Of a DNA stretch of 64,000 nucleotides, positions 28,477 to 39,632 are shown one piece after another. The stretch is from Staphylococcus canis (GTDB lineage Bacteria > Bacillota > Bacilli > Staphylococcales > Staphylococcaceae). The position numbers were made by a program, and so were the translations under genes. The notes below the pieces were generated by a model. It saw only the letters and a list, made by a program, of their open reading frames with translations, was not told where the DNA came from and searched no databases. Positions within the stretch are counted from its first letter, which is position 1, and every line of letters starts with the position of its first letter. The stretch is from contig NZ_JABANU010000011.1 in assembly GCF_016238445.1 (NCBI RefSeq), positions 1 through 64,000 of the forward strand, in the 5' to 3' direction.

Positions 28477-29796
28477 CTATGAGCTTTGTTTCTTCATTTG
28501 ATAAAGATAAATCGGTATACCTGTAAGTGTTATGATAATACCTGTTAATGCTAAGACTGGTTGTGTGAATAGCGTATTGATTAACACAAAAATCCCAGAT
28601 ACTAATGCGATAAGTGGTACCACCGGATAAAGTGGCACTTTGTAAGGTCGTTGCATCTCAGGTTCACGTTTTCTTAAGATAATAACTGCTACAAAAGCCA
28701 TACTATAGAACGTCCAAATCACGAAAATCAACATATTTGTAATCGTATCAAACGCACCTAATAGCATCATAAATACCGCAATAACTACTTGCACCACACC
28801 ACTTAACCATGGTGCACCTGCTTTCGTTAAACTTAAGAATAATTTCTGGAATGGCAGTTGTTTTAATTCAGCCATTGCATATGGAATACGCATGCCTGTC
28901 ATCATATAGCCATTCATTGTACCATATACAGAAACTAATATACCAAGCGTGATGATTTTTCCACCATTTTGACCAAATAACGCTATAGATGCATCACTTG
29001 CAGCATTTAAATTTCCAGCTACATGTGATATTGGTAATGTCATTAAAAATGTAGCATTAATTAATAAATACACTACCATAATACAACCAATACCTAGTGC
29101 AATTGCCAATGGTAAATCTTTTTTAGGACGTTTAAGCTCACCAGCAATATTTCCAACATGAATCCAACCATCATACGCAAACATTGTCGCAAGTAAACCA
29201 CTACCTAGTGCAGTGAAAAATCCTGATTGTGTACCATTTTCAATTGGAAATAATGAAAATGCTACATCATTGTCTTGAAATGCGCCTGCAATCACGATAA
29301 TAATAATAGGAATCAGCTTAATGATTAACGTTGCCTTTTGCAAAGTATCTGCAGCACGTGATCCCATACAGTTAATAATTAATATTGAAACCGCACTAAT
29401 GATAGCTATTGGTACAATGTATTGGGGCGCGATTTGAAAGAGATTGACGATTTGTGTCGCAAAAACAATAGCGAGCGCTGCGATATTAGCTGGAAAATAA
29501 ATAAAACTTTGAGCCCAACCTGATAAAAAGCCCCAAAAGTTACCATACGTATACTCAATATATTTCGTTAAACCACCTGTTTCAGGAATAGCAGCAGCCA
29601 ATTCCGCTCCTGTCAATCCTGCACAAATTGTGATTAATCCTCCAAAGAACCAAACGAACATTGTTAAACTTGTCGATCCTGTCACTTCGGTAATATTGGA
29701 AATTTTAAAGAAGACACCCGAGCCAATCACCGATCCCATGACAATAGAAAGTGCCGCGAAAAAACCTAAATTTCGCTTCAAATCTGTGTTACCCAT
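28477..29796 (-). CDS. APC-family amino-acid permease/exchanger
   Basis: The 439-residue, twelve-helix transporter is of the LAT-type APC group. The first helix motif GSVIGSGVFFKISNI and the following TGAELAAAIPETGGLTKYIEYTYG match serine/threonine exchangers such as SteT. GGGAGG precedes the ATG. Substrate is uncertain among neutral amino acids. A single gene with its own terminator. Confidence 0.88.
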   Translation of the reverse strand: MGNTDLKRNLGFFAALSIVMGSVIGSGVFFKISNITEVTGSTSLTMFVWFFGGLITICAGLTGAELAAAIPETGGLTKYIEYTYGNFWGFLSGWAQSFIYFPANIAALAIVFATQIVNLFQIAPQYIVPIAIISAVSILIINCMGSRAADTLQKATLIIKLIPIIIIVIAGAFQDNDVAFSLFPIENGTQSGFFTALGSGLLATMFAYDGWIHVGNIAGELKRPKKDLPLAIALGIGCIMVVYLLINATFLMTLPISHVAGNLNAASDASIALFGQNGGKIITLGILVSVYGTMNGYMMTGMRIPYAMAELKQLPFQKLFLSLTKAGAPWLSGVVQVVIAVFMMLLGAFDTITNMLIFVIWTFYSMAFVAVIILRKREPEMQRPYKVPLYPVVPLIALVSGIFVLINTLFTQPVLALTGIIITLTGIPIYLYQMKKQSS

Positions 29797-30112
29797 TGAT
29801 GAGAACCTCCCAATATTTATTTTAAATTAAAATTAATCATAATTAGTGTTAAATTCACTATCACTTTATTTTGTGATTCATCTCACATTAACGCGTCTTA
29901 CTGTAAAAGTCAATAGCTTTATTAAAAACGCTTTCACTTTCAACAAAATATATGTTTTTTCATAATTTAGACATTTAAGTCATCCTAACTGTCTGAAATT
30001 TGTCACTTTAAAGACACATAAGCGTTTATTTTATTAAAGTACGAAAAATCGCCCTAAAAGTTCAAAATTGCCGATATAATAACATTAAATCAACTACAGG
30101 AGGTGAGTTCAC
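29797..30112. promoter_or_regulatory. PSM promoter region with a possible AgrA half-site
   Basis: TATAAT at 30075-30080 suits the peptide gene; no good -35 element is seen 17 bases upstream, which fits an activator-dependent promoter. At 29985-29992 CTAACTGT, complement of ACAGTTAG, matches the AgrA repeat core. The second repeat of a full AgrA site is poor. The rest is AT-rich and includes the permease promoter region. Confidence 0.4.
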
Positions 30113-30178
30113 ATGACATTCATCGTTGACTTAATTAAAAAAGCTGTAGAATTCTTCACTGGTTTATTTAACAAATAA
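30113..30178 (+). CDS. Phenol-soluble-modulin-like amphipathic peptide (epsilon-like)
   Basis: This 21-residue open frame starts MTFIVDLIKKAVEFFTGLFN and ends in Lys. AGGAGGTG lies 8 bases before the ATG. Hydrophobic residues (F3, I4, L7, I8, A11, V12, F14, F15, L18, F19) fall on one face of a helix with D6, K9, K10, E13 and N20 opposite; net charge is about +1. Length, N-terminal Met-start without signal peptide and the pattern FxxxLxKKAxxFFxGLF resemble staphylococcal PSM alpha/epsilon peptides, which are cytolytic and Agr-controlled. A strong terminator follows at once. Confidence 0.82.
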   Translation: MTFIVDLIKKAVEFFTGLFNK

Positions 30179-30217
30179 TTGAATACTTCTAAAGACATGA
30201 AACACTTTAGCAACATA

Positions 30218-30264
30218 TAAAAACCCGGGGCATTCACTTTTACTTGAATGTCTCGGGTTTTTAA
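30218..30264 (+). terminator. Terminator of the PSM-like gene
   Basis: AAAACCCGGGGCATTCA and TGAATGTCTCGGGTTTTT form a strong GC-rich stem followed by T-residues. Confidence 0.85.
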
Positions 30265-30437
30265 GTTATACAACTATTTTTTTATGCTATATCTCCAAAA
30301 TATTAAAAAGATACTATTTACATACTCAGTTTCAACCGTTTTGATAATGATGATATAGAATTAAAAATAAATTAAAAATGCCGCTTTAGACCCTGTTTAT
30401 AGTGGGTATTACATTAATGTGTAAGGAGGTATAGCTT

Positions 30438-30872
30438 ATGAACTTATGCCATCAAGATAAATTGTATATCATTAGTGAAAATCAAGATATTACAATTTAT
30501 AAAAATAACGAATGGAAGACATATTCTGTCTTAGAAAGTGTCGGTCAATTAAAAAAACAAACGTTTTGCGTTTTAAATTATATTAAAGTCATTAATAATA
30601 AAGCAGATGAATTTGAATCTAAATTCATTGATGTAGATGAGCAACTTGAAGATTTAGAAGGGTTTGTTGCATTAAGAATCCTAAGACCTCAAAAGCCTGA
30701 TGATTATTATCTTATCATCACTTTATGGGATACGGAATTACACTTCAAAATGTGGTATCATTCTCATCAATATCAAAACGCTTATCGTAATTGTGAATTA
30801 GTCAATCAATACCCTTACAAAAGCGTTATTGATCCTCAAATCTCATATCGCATCAAATTCAATACAGCATAG
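30438..30872 (+). CDS. ABM-domain protein, TRAP/HmoB-like
   Basis: The 144-residue protein has a C-terminal antibiotic-biosynthesis-monooxygenase ferredoxin-like fold: NYIKVINNKADEFESKF, GFVALRILRPQKPDDYYLIITLWDTELHFKMWYHSHQYQNAY (about residues 53-118). This domain order resembles staphylococcal TRAP and Bacillus HmoB, though the N-terminal half is short. Haem binding or a regulatory role cannot be decided from sequence. AAGGAGG precedes ATG. No partner gene nearby. Confidence 0.65.
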   Translation: MNLCHQDKLYIISENQDITIYKNNEWKTYSVLESVGQLKKQTFCVLNYIKVINNKADEFESKFIDVDEQLEDLEGFVALRILRPQKPDDYYLIITLWDTELHFKMWYHSHQYQNAYRNCELVNQYPYKSVIDPQISYRIKFNTA

Positions 30873-31000
30873 CAATCAATGCTTAAAACCGATTATAAAT
30901 GAACCAATATATCATCTTATACTCCAAGGTTGATTGTAAAATGTCTAAAAATCTAATTTATAACAGAACACACTGTTTTTTAATTAACTGTCTTGGTGAC

Positions 31001-31066
31001 AAAAAGGTTCTATCAATGGGTGTAGTGTGAAACTTCACTATAACACCATTAGATAGAACCTTTTTT
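31001..31066. terminator. Long inverted repeat, probable bidirectional terminator
   Basis: AAAAAGGTTCTATC (31001-31014) pairs with GATAGAACCTTTTTT (31052-31066), continued by AATGGGTGT/ACACCATT and AGTG/CACT with small bulges. A- and T-runs flank it. It lies between convergent genes. The near-palindromic length is also compatible with a small repeat element. Confidence 0.7.
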
Positions 31067-31165
31067 GCTCTTTGCCAAAACAAACTAACTAATTAAAATA
31101 TATAATTACATAAACGCTAATATATTTAACACTAGATTTATATGTAACGCCCTAGAAAATTAAAT

Positions 31166-31888
31166 TTACATACCTAATTTTAACCATCTCTTTTTTGCTA
31201 AAACCAATGTTATAGAGTTAACCGTTATAATGAGAATAAAGAACAAAATTATTGTCCATACATCATGTGAAGTAATCATCATCATTTTATTACTAAGTAT
31301 TTGATCTATAGACATATACATAGTATTACTAGCTTCAAACGGTGCAATAACACCAAAAATATTTTTATTAATAGCTACTAATATTATAGAGCCAATCCAG
31401 TAAATAATACTTATACCAATACTTATCAATACGTTAGGAGAAATAAGACTAATAGTACCAACAATTAATATATATTGAAAAATAACTAATGAAAATAAAA
31501 TTAACAAAAGAAAATAATGTGAAAAATTAGAGTAAACCAAAGAAATAATAGTGATACCTAAGAATATAAAAATAAAACATTCGAAAAATAGTATCGCAAC
31601 TTTTTTGTAAAAAAATGAAAAAATATTATCACCTATAAGTTTATAAAAAAGCGTGTTACTATTTGAATACTCTTTATTTATAAAATATGCAATAATAAAA
31701 GAGAAAAATAAAAAACCAAACTCTGTTGCAACAGTATAAGCACTAAAAAAATACTGACTATAACTTAAGTTATTAACTTTGTCTATTCCAACTGGTAGAA
31801 AATAACCTAATAAAAAAAGAAAAATAAATAAAATTCCTAATGTCAATATTATTTTATTTGAGATACTCTTTTTAAATTCTAATTTCAA
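31166..31888 (-). CDS. ABC transporter permease, ABC-2 type
   Basis: The 240-residue protein has six predicted helices (about residues 12-32, 52-72, 94-120, 124-150, 155-177 and 212-233), typical of permeases of peptide-type ABC exporters or bacteriocin immunity pumps. The start is TTG 31888 behind GGGGTG. Directly follows the ATPase gene (15 bases). The gene is far AT-richer than its neighbours. Substrate unknown. Confidence 0.75.
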   Translation of the reverse strand: MKLEFKKSISNKIILTLGILFIFLFLLGYFLPVGIDKVNNLSYSQYFFSAYTVATEFGFLFFSFIIAYFINKEYSNSNTLFYKLIGDNIFSFFYKKVAILFFECFIFIFLGITIISLVYSNFSHYFLLLILFSLVIFQYILIVGTISLISPNVLISIGISIIYWIGSIILVAINKNIFGVIAPFEASNTMYMSIDQILSNKMMMITSHDVWTIILFFILIITVNSITLVLAKKRWLKLGM

Positions 31889-31903
31889 TATTTACACCCC
31901 TTT

Positions 31904-32539
31904 TTATAGATTAATATAATCTTCTATTAATTGATCTTTAGATAAATATTCTTCTATTTGGCGATTTCTGAACATAAAATATTTCCCCGGTACATTGCTT
32001 AAGTCTGATAAATTATGAGTAATATTAACTATAAGTTTAGATTTGTCATTATGTATAAATTTATTTAAAAAATTGTAAATCTCATTAACTGTTTTCTTAT
32101 CTAATGCATTGGTCACTTCGTCTAAAATAATTATTTCATTATCTTCTAATAAAAAGCTTAAGAATTTAAGTTTTTGCTTTTGACCATCACTTAGATTTTT
32201 AATCAATACGTTAGATGGTATCTCTTTAATATTAAGTACTTCAATGATTTCAGTAAATGTTTGAGCTGATGCTGGAAATTTAGTTTGTAATAACTTCAAC
32301 AAATCTTTCTTTGTTATATCTGTCGGAATATTAGAGAAGCTAGAAATTAAAGTAGTTTTATTTGTAATAGTTTTAGGGATATTACCACTATTATTTAATA
32401 CAAAGTCTTTTGCTAATTGTGATTTTCCCACACCATTTTTACCAACAATATGATTAACGTAACCAGGGTAGAAGTTTAAAGTACAATTATCAATTAAACT
32501 TTTCCTCTTAATTTTTAATGAATAATTATTTATTTTCAA
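31904..32539 (-). CDS. ABC transporter ATP-binding protein, short
   Basis: The 211-residue ATPase has Walker A GKNGVGKSQL (about residue 34), signature NLSDGQKQKLKFLSFLL (about 116), Walker B EIIILDEVTNALD (about 136) and switch His in NITHNLS. The signature departs slightly from LSGGQ (LSDGQ). The start is TTG 32539 after GGGGG. Pairs with the permease downstream. Small size and AT-rich context suggest a dedicated peptide or immunity exporter, but this is inference. Confidence 0.85.
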   Translation of the reverse strand: MKINNYSLKIKRKSLIDNCTLNFYPGYVNHIVGKNGVGKSQLAKDFVLNNSGNIPKTITNKTTLISSFSNIPTDITKKDLLKLLQTKFPASAQTFTEIIEVLNIKEIPSNVLIKNLSDGQKQKLKFLSFLLEDNEIIILDEVTNALDKKTVNEIYNFLNKFIHNDKSKLIVNITHNLSDLSNVPGKYFMFRNRQIEEYLSKDQLIEDYINL

Positions 32540-32552
32540 TATTTACATCCCC

Positions 32553-32765
32553 CTATGAATAAATGTATTTACTACTATGTCTTACAGTATTTAAAGCTAT
32601 TGTAATACCATGATTTTTAGTATTAGGGTAAACCATTAGTTCTTGTAAAATAACAAACTCTGTATCTACTCTTAATAAATATATAAGCTTTTGAATGTTC
32701 CATAAATTATGTATATTGTTTTTACCATTATTATAATTACATTTCTCTATAAGAATATATTTAGT
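32553..32765 (-). pseudogene. Open frame without start, probable gene remnant
   Basis: A 70-codon frame stays open from just after a stop at 32766-32768 to TAG at 32553-32555, reading ...CNYNNGKNNIHNLWNIQKLIYLLRVDTEFVI... with no ATG, GTG or TTG until an internal ATG near its last third. It ends 13 bases before the TTG of the ATPase gene, whose ribosome-binding site starts at its stop codon. It looks like the C-terminal end of a gene that lost its beginning, or one with an unusual start. No family recognised. Confidence 0.4.
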
Positions 32766-32768
32766 TTA

Positions 32769-33010
32769 TCATACTTTATATTGTCATAGATGTATTTTCT
32801 GTGAACTAAATCTTAAATTCAATATCAACTCCCCACCAGAAACCTATTACATATATCAAAAAACTATTTTCATTCAATAAGTAAGATATAAATAGCAGCT
32901 TATTACAGATTAATTGTACTATTTTGGTACATCTATTCTTAATTTAAACATCGTAATCCTATAATAATCATTATTAACATACATTAGAAATTTTTCGTAA
33001 AATAACTTCT
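32769..33010. other. AT-rich intergenic stretch, nothing recognised
   Basis: Very AT-rich sequence between the remnant and the tubby-like gene. Plausible TATAAT-like strings are present but too common at this base composition to be informative. Confidence 0.4.
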
Positions 33011-33808
33011 CTATGATGCTCTTTGAGTTTGCTTGTTTATAATAGTTTGTATATATAGCGCTAACAGTAGTTCTAAACAATGATGATCATTAGTAAATGT
33101 GATAGTATGCTTTTCTCCGCGTTTCTTTGTACTTTTATTTTTAGAGAAATCCAAAATACTTCTATTTGATCGAACCACTACTTCACCTTTTGTATTTGAA
33201 ATAGTAGTATACGTACTCATATAAGCGTTATTAAATGAATAATTTACACTGTCAGATTTGAAATCATAAGGTAATTGTTGTTTAATCCCTTTATCCTTAA
33301 AAAGTTTTCTCATTTCAAAGATACCTATATTTTTTTTATTTAAATATACATTGTATTTATATCTAAGTGGAAAAACACTTTTTGGAATAATTTTAACTTC
33401 ATTATTTTCAGAATTCAAATAAGTGCTATACATGGGAAAAAACCCAAATAAGCTCATAAATTTATGCTTTTTATTATAAAATGTAGGAGTAAATGTTATA
33501 TTCTCCACCCCGTATACAGGAATTACTTGGTCATCTACTACATAGAGGGGGAATTGAAAAAAGTACTCATTTGATTTTAAGTTTAAATCATCATTACTAA
33601 TAAATTCATATGTTTTATATTTTGTTTGTAAATACTTTCTAAATAAAAGCATTAGTATCATAATAATTGTCATACCTAAAAAAAGTAACCACGATAGCCA
33701 CAATGGGATATTTAATAATGTATCTTTAATTAATATAAATGAAATTGTGTTAATAATACTAAGTAATAATAAAGTAATCCATATCAATGTCTCTCTAATC
33801 ATTGCCAT
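33011..33808 (-). CDS. Membrane protein with tubby/LURP-like C-terminal domain
   Basis: The 265-residue protein has two N-terminal helices (about residues 8-28 and 36-57), then a soluble part. Residues about 150-260 (YNVYLNKKNIGIFEMRKLFK...AYMSTYTTISNTKGEVVVRSNRSILDFSKN...HTITFTNDHHCLELLLALYIQTI) resemble the beta-barrel/central-helix pattern of LURP-one-like tubby C-terminal proteins found in Firmicutes. The function of these is unknown. GGAGTG precedes ATG. AT-rich like the ABC genes downstream on the same strand. Confidence 0.5.
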   Translation of the reverse strand: MAMIRETLIWITLLLLSIINTISFILIKDTLLNIPLWLSWLLFLGMTIIMILMLLFRKYLQTKYKTYEFISNDDLNLKSNEYFFQFPLYVVDDQVIPVYGVENITFTPTFYNKKHKFMSLFGFFPMYSTYLNSENNEVKIIPKSVFPLRYKYNVYLNKKNIGIFEMRKLFKDKGIKQQLPYDFKSDSVNYSFNNAYMSTYTTISNTKGEVVVRSNRSILDFSKNKSTKKRGEKHTITFTNDHHCLELLLALYIQTIINKQTQRAS

Positions 33809-33848
33809 TGGTATAACACTCCTAGCTATGTTCTATAATAAATGATTT

Positions 33849-34096
33849 TAGAATAGATCGAACTGGTGACATTTAAATTACAAATGTTGCTAGTTCAATT
33901 TTTTACTTTTTAGATGCAAAAAGGCGCAATGACCTCTATTATTGAAAGTGACCAAACCCTAATAAATGAGATCATGCGCCATGAACTGTTTTATATCAAA
34001 AACACTTAATATTAAAGATGAAAATAAATATTTTAAAGAGATTAACAACGTCAAATGGTTTAGTCCCTTAATTAAATTGAACAGTTCTATTTGACG
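33849..34096 (+). mobile_element. Degraded ISL3-type element remnant
   Basis: A 37-residue frame at 33981-34094 begins MNCFISKTLNIKDENKYF, like the N-terminus of some ISL3 transposases, and then ends at TGA. Before it is a dyad (GGCGCAATGACC around 33930; GATCATGCGCC before the ATG) and a hairpin at 33857-33897 (GAACT and AGTTC outer arms). GTTCAATTT (33892-33900) and AAATTGAAC (34074-34082) are inverted to each other. CGTCAAAT/ATTTGACG arms lie at 34049-34056 and 34089-34096. The exact boundaries are not known. Confidence 0.4.
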
Positions 34097-34108
34097 GAGA
34101 ACCCATAA

Positions 34109-34145
34109 AAATAACCCTCTAACCATTAGTTAAAGGGTTATTTAT
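34109..34145. terminator. Terminator of guaA
   Basis: AAATAACCCTCTAAC pairs with GTTAAAGGGTTATTT, just downstream of guaA on the minus strand; symmetrical, so it may work both ways. Confidence 0.85.
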
Positions 34146-34155
34146 TTTCATATTG

Positions 34156-35697
34156 TTATTCCCATTCTATAGTACTTGGTGGTTTTGAAGTAATATCATA
34201 TACTACACGGTTAACGTGATCGACTTCATTCACGATACGTGTTGAGATTTTTTGTAAGACTTCCCAGTCAATACGTGCAAAGTCACTTGTCATACCATCG
34301 ATAGATGTGACAGCACGGATTCCGATTGTGTAGTCATACGTACGATAATCACCCATCACGCCGACTGAACGAATATCTGGGAGTACTGTAAAGTATTGCC
34401 AAATTTCACGTTCTAAACCTTCTTCACGAATCACTTCGCGTAAAATTGCATCAGATTCACGTACAATTTCAAGTTTGTCTTCAGTGATTTCACCTAAGAC
34501 ACGAATACCAAGCCCTGGGCCTGGGAATGGTTGACGCCATACTAAATGTTCTGGAATCCCTAATTCAATACCAAGCGCACGTACTTCATCTTTAAATAGT
34601 GTGTTGATTGGTTCAATTAATTCGAATTCCATGTCTTCAGGTAATCCACCTACATTGTGGTGTGATTTAATCGTTTGTGCTGTTTTAGTACCTGACTCAA
34701 TAACATCTGTATAAAGTGTACCTTGTGCTAAGAAATCGACACCTTTCAATTTTGATGCTTCATCGTCAAACACATACACAAACTCATTACCAATGATTTT
34801 ACGTTTTTGTTCTGGATCTGATACGCCTTTAAGTTTAGACATGAAACGGTCTTTTGCATTAACGCGAATGATATTCATGTTGAAACCTTCACCGAATTGT
34901 TCCATAACCATATCGCCTTCACCTTTACGTAAAAGACCATGATCTACAAAGATACAAGTGAGTTGGTCACCAATCGCTTTGTGTAATAACACTGCAACGA
35001 CAGATGAGTCTACGCCACCACTCATTGCACATAACACTTTGCGATCACCAACGCGCTCACGGATTTTTTCGACTTCAATATCGATAAAGTTTTCCATTGT
35101 CCATTCGCCTGTACATTGACATACACGACGTACAAAGTTACGTAATAAGTCATTACCAAATTCCGTATGACGCACTTCTGGATGAAATTGTACGCCATAA
35201 ATGCGACGCTTTTTATCTTCAATTGCAGCATATTGTGTGCTTGGACTATCTGCAATCACTTCGAATCCTTCTGGAATATCAATCACTTTATCAGAGTGGC
35301 TCATCCAAACTGTTTGTTCTTCAGGTAAGCCAAAGAATAATTCATCAGACTTCGCATTAATCGTTGCTTTTCCATATTCACGTTGGTTCGCACGTTCTAC
35401 TTTACCACCTAATAATTTTGTAGTGAGCTGCATACCATAGCAAATTCCTAAAATCGGTACACCTAAGTTATAAATTTCTGGATCTATGGTAAATGCATTC
35501 TCTTCATATACAGAGTTTGGTCCACCTGACAGGATAATGCCTTTTGGATTCATTTTTTTGATTTCGTCAATTGAGATTTCGTGATCATGCAATTCACTGT
35601 AAACGCCGATTTCACGGATACGACGTGTAATTAATTGGTTGTATTGACTCCCAAAATCTAAGACAAGAATAAGCTCTTGTTCTTTTGCCATTTCCAT
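34156..35697 (-). CDS. guaA: GMP synthase (glutamine-hydrolysing)
   Basis: The 513-residue enzyme converts XMP to GMP. The class I amidotransferase domain (residues 1-200) has Cys in GICYGMQ (about 87) and His in FHPEV (about 173). The ATP pyrophosphatase P-loop is [10 protein letters not shown] (about 223), and the dimerization domain ends KPPSTIEWE. Length equals S. aureus GuaA. The 3' end is a known integration site for staphylococcal pathogenicity islands; no duplicated attachment core was seen nearby. Last gene of the xpt-pbuX-guaB-guaA unit. Confidence 0.98.
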   Translation of the reverse strand: MEMAKEQELILVLDFGSQYNQLITRRIREIGVYSELHDHEISIDEIKKMNPKGIILSGGPNSVYEENAFTIDPEIYNLGVPILGICYGMQLTTKLLGGKVERANQREYGKATINAKSDELFFGLPEEQTVWMSHSDKVIDIPEGFEVIADSPSTQYAAIEDKKRRIYGVQFHPEVRHTEFGNDLLRNFVRRVCQCTGEWTMENFIDIEVEKIRERVGDRKVLCAMSGGVDSSVVAVLLHKAIGDQLTCIFVDHGLLRKGEGDMVMEQFGEGFNMNIIRVNAKDRFMSKLKGVSDPEQKRKIIGNEFVYVFDDEASKLKGVDFLAQGTLYTDVIESGTKTAQTIKSHHNVGGLPEDMEFELIEPINTLFKDEVRALGIELGIPEHLVWRQPFPGPGLGIRVLGEITEDKLEIVRESDAILREVIREEGLEREIWQYFTVLPDIRSVGVMGDYRTYDYTIGIRAVTSIDGMTSDFARIDWEVLQKISTRIVNEVDHVNRVVYDITSKPPSTIEWE

Positions 35698-35721
35698 ACG
35701 CGTAATTACTCCTTTATTCCA

Positions 35722-38491
<2,770 letters not shown>

Positions 38492-38493
38492 AC

Positions 38494-39072
38494 TTACATA
38501 TCTCCTACAAGTGTGATTTGATTGTTTTTAAGGGAAGCGACACGGCATAATGACATCACATTAAGACCTGCTTCTTCCAATCGTTGACGCCCAGGTTGAA
38601 AGCTTTTTTCAACAAGAATGCCAACACCAACAGTCGTTGCACCTGCTGCCTGAACAAGACGGTTTAAACCGAGCGCAGCCTCACCATTTGCTAAAAAATC
38701 ATCAATAATCAATACGTTGTCATCCTCTGATAAATACGAATCAGATACAACAATAGTATTAGTTTGATTTTTAGTGAATGAATGCACATCTGTTTGGTAA
38801 CTCCCTTGTGTTATAGTGCTTGGTTTTGCTTTTTTCGCAAAAAGACAAGGCACTTTAAAGCGATGTGCAACCATTATAGAAGGTGCAATACCAGATGCTT
38901 CAATCGTTAAGATTTTAGTCACACCTGAATTTTTAAACTGCTCGTAAAACGTCTGACTGACTTCATCCATTAACATTGGATCAATTTGATGATTTAAAAA
39001 ACTATCGACTTTAAGGATAGATTCGTCAATCACTACGCCGTCTTGAAGTACTTTCTCACTTAAACTATGCAC
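38494..39072 (-). CDS. xpt: Xanthine phosphoribosyltransferase
   Basis: The 192-residue PRTase makes XMP from xanthine and PRPP. PRPP-binding loop VLIIDDFLANGEAALGL (about residue 125) and ILTIEASGIAPSIMVAHRF are characteristic. The start is GTG 39072, 7 bases after GGAGG. First gene of the operon controlled by the guanine riboswitch at 39371-39440. Confidence 0.96.
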   Translation of the reverse strand: MHSLSEKVLQDGVVIDESILKVDSFLNHQIDPMLMDEVSQTFYEQFKNSGVTKILTIEASGIAPSIMVAHRFKVPCLFAKKAKPSTITQGSYQTDVHSFTKNQTNTIVVSDSYLSEDDNVLIIDDFLANGEAALGLNRLVQAAGATTVGVGILVEKSFQPGRQRLEEAGLNVMSLCRVASLKNNQITLVGDM

Positions 39073-39108
39073 GACGATTCCTCCTTGATAAAATTAGGTA
39101 CAAAAAAA

Positions 39109-39250
39109 GGCTAAGACTGAAATACTAAGCGTAAACATAGATATTAATCATATTCATGAATTTAAATGAATATCATTAAACTCCACATCAATCCTAGCTT
39201 TTAGAGTATCTGTTATGGTCTCCCAGAACACAAACCTTTATGTCTCAACC
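39109..39250 (-). terminator. Possible expression-platform stem of the xpt riboswitch
   Basis: On the minus strand GGTTGAGAC (39242-39250) can pair with GTCTTAGCC (39109-39117), which is followed by TTTTTTT. The loop is over 120 bases, unusually long for an intrinsic terminator. Internal structure would have to bring the arms together. Confidence 0.35.
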
Positions 39251-39370
39251 TCACTAAGAGTAATCGTCATGCAATTGTTGAATAACGCTAAAATGCTTAT
39301 ACCGAATATATACATTATTTGAATGTAAATATGAATTGAGCTAATTTTAGCGCTCATAACTATAACAATT

Positions 39371-39440
39371 ACTCATAGTCACGTCGTTTAAGGCGACATG
39401 GTAGAAACTTCTAAAGCCATATTCTTCAGATTATATGAGT
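39371..39440 (-). ncRNA. Purine riboswitch, guanine type
   Basis: On the minus strand the aptamer has P1 arms ACTCATA and TATGAGT, the conserved ATAATCTGAAGAATATGG and GTTTCTACC blocks, and GACTATG where the C specifies guanine (T would specify adenine). It lies about 300 bases before xpt and would turn off xpt-pbuX-guaBA when guanine is abundant. Confidence 0.93.
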
Positions 39441-39571
39441 ATCTAAATTATTAACCGATAATAGCAAATTTATAAAAGAAGCGCAACACCATTGTGTTAT
39501 ATTGATTAAATTCAGAAATTTATGTAAATTAACGGTATATCGTTAATATCTTTATAAACGTTTTTGAAACC

Positions 39572-39596
39572 GTTTTAACTTCTTAAAAGCGGGTAA
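39572..39596 (+). promoter_or_regulatory. Sigma-B-type promoter of the YflT gene
   Basis: GTTTTA (39572-39577), 13 bases, then GGGTAA (39591-39596), close to the sigma-B consensus GTTTAA-N12-15-GGGTAT. It ends 36 bases before the start codon of a general stress protein. Confidence 0.75.
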
Positions 39597-39632
39597 ATAT
39601 AATCATGGATGCTATCAAGGAGGCGCTAGAAA

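Noticed and set aside
30337-30410. Possible sigma-B promoter before the ABM-domain gene
   Set aside because: GGGTAT is present but GTTTAT is only three bases away and other GTTT strings are too far; spacing does not fit.
34156-34175. Pathogenicity-island attachment site at the guaA 3' end
   Set aside because: The guaA end resembles known attachment cores, but no second copy of the TTATTCCCATTC string was seen in the accessory stretch and no integrase is present.
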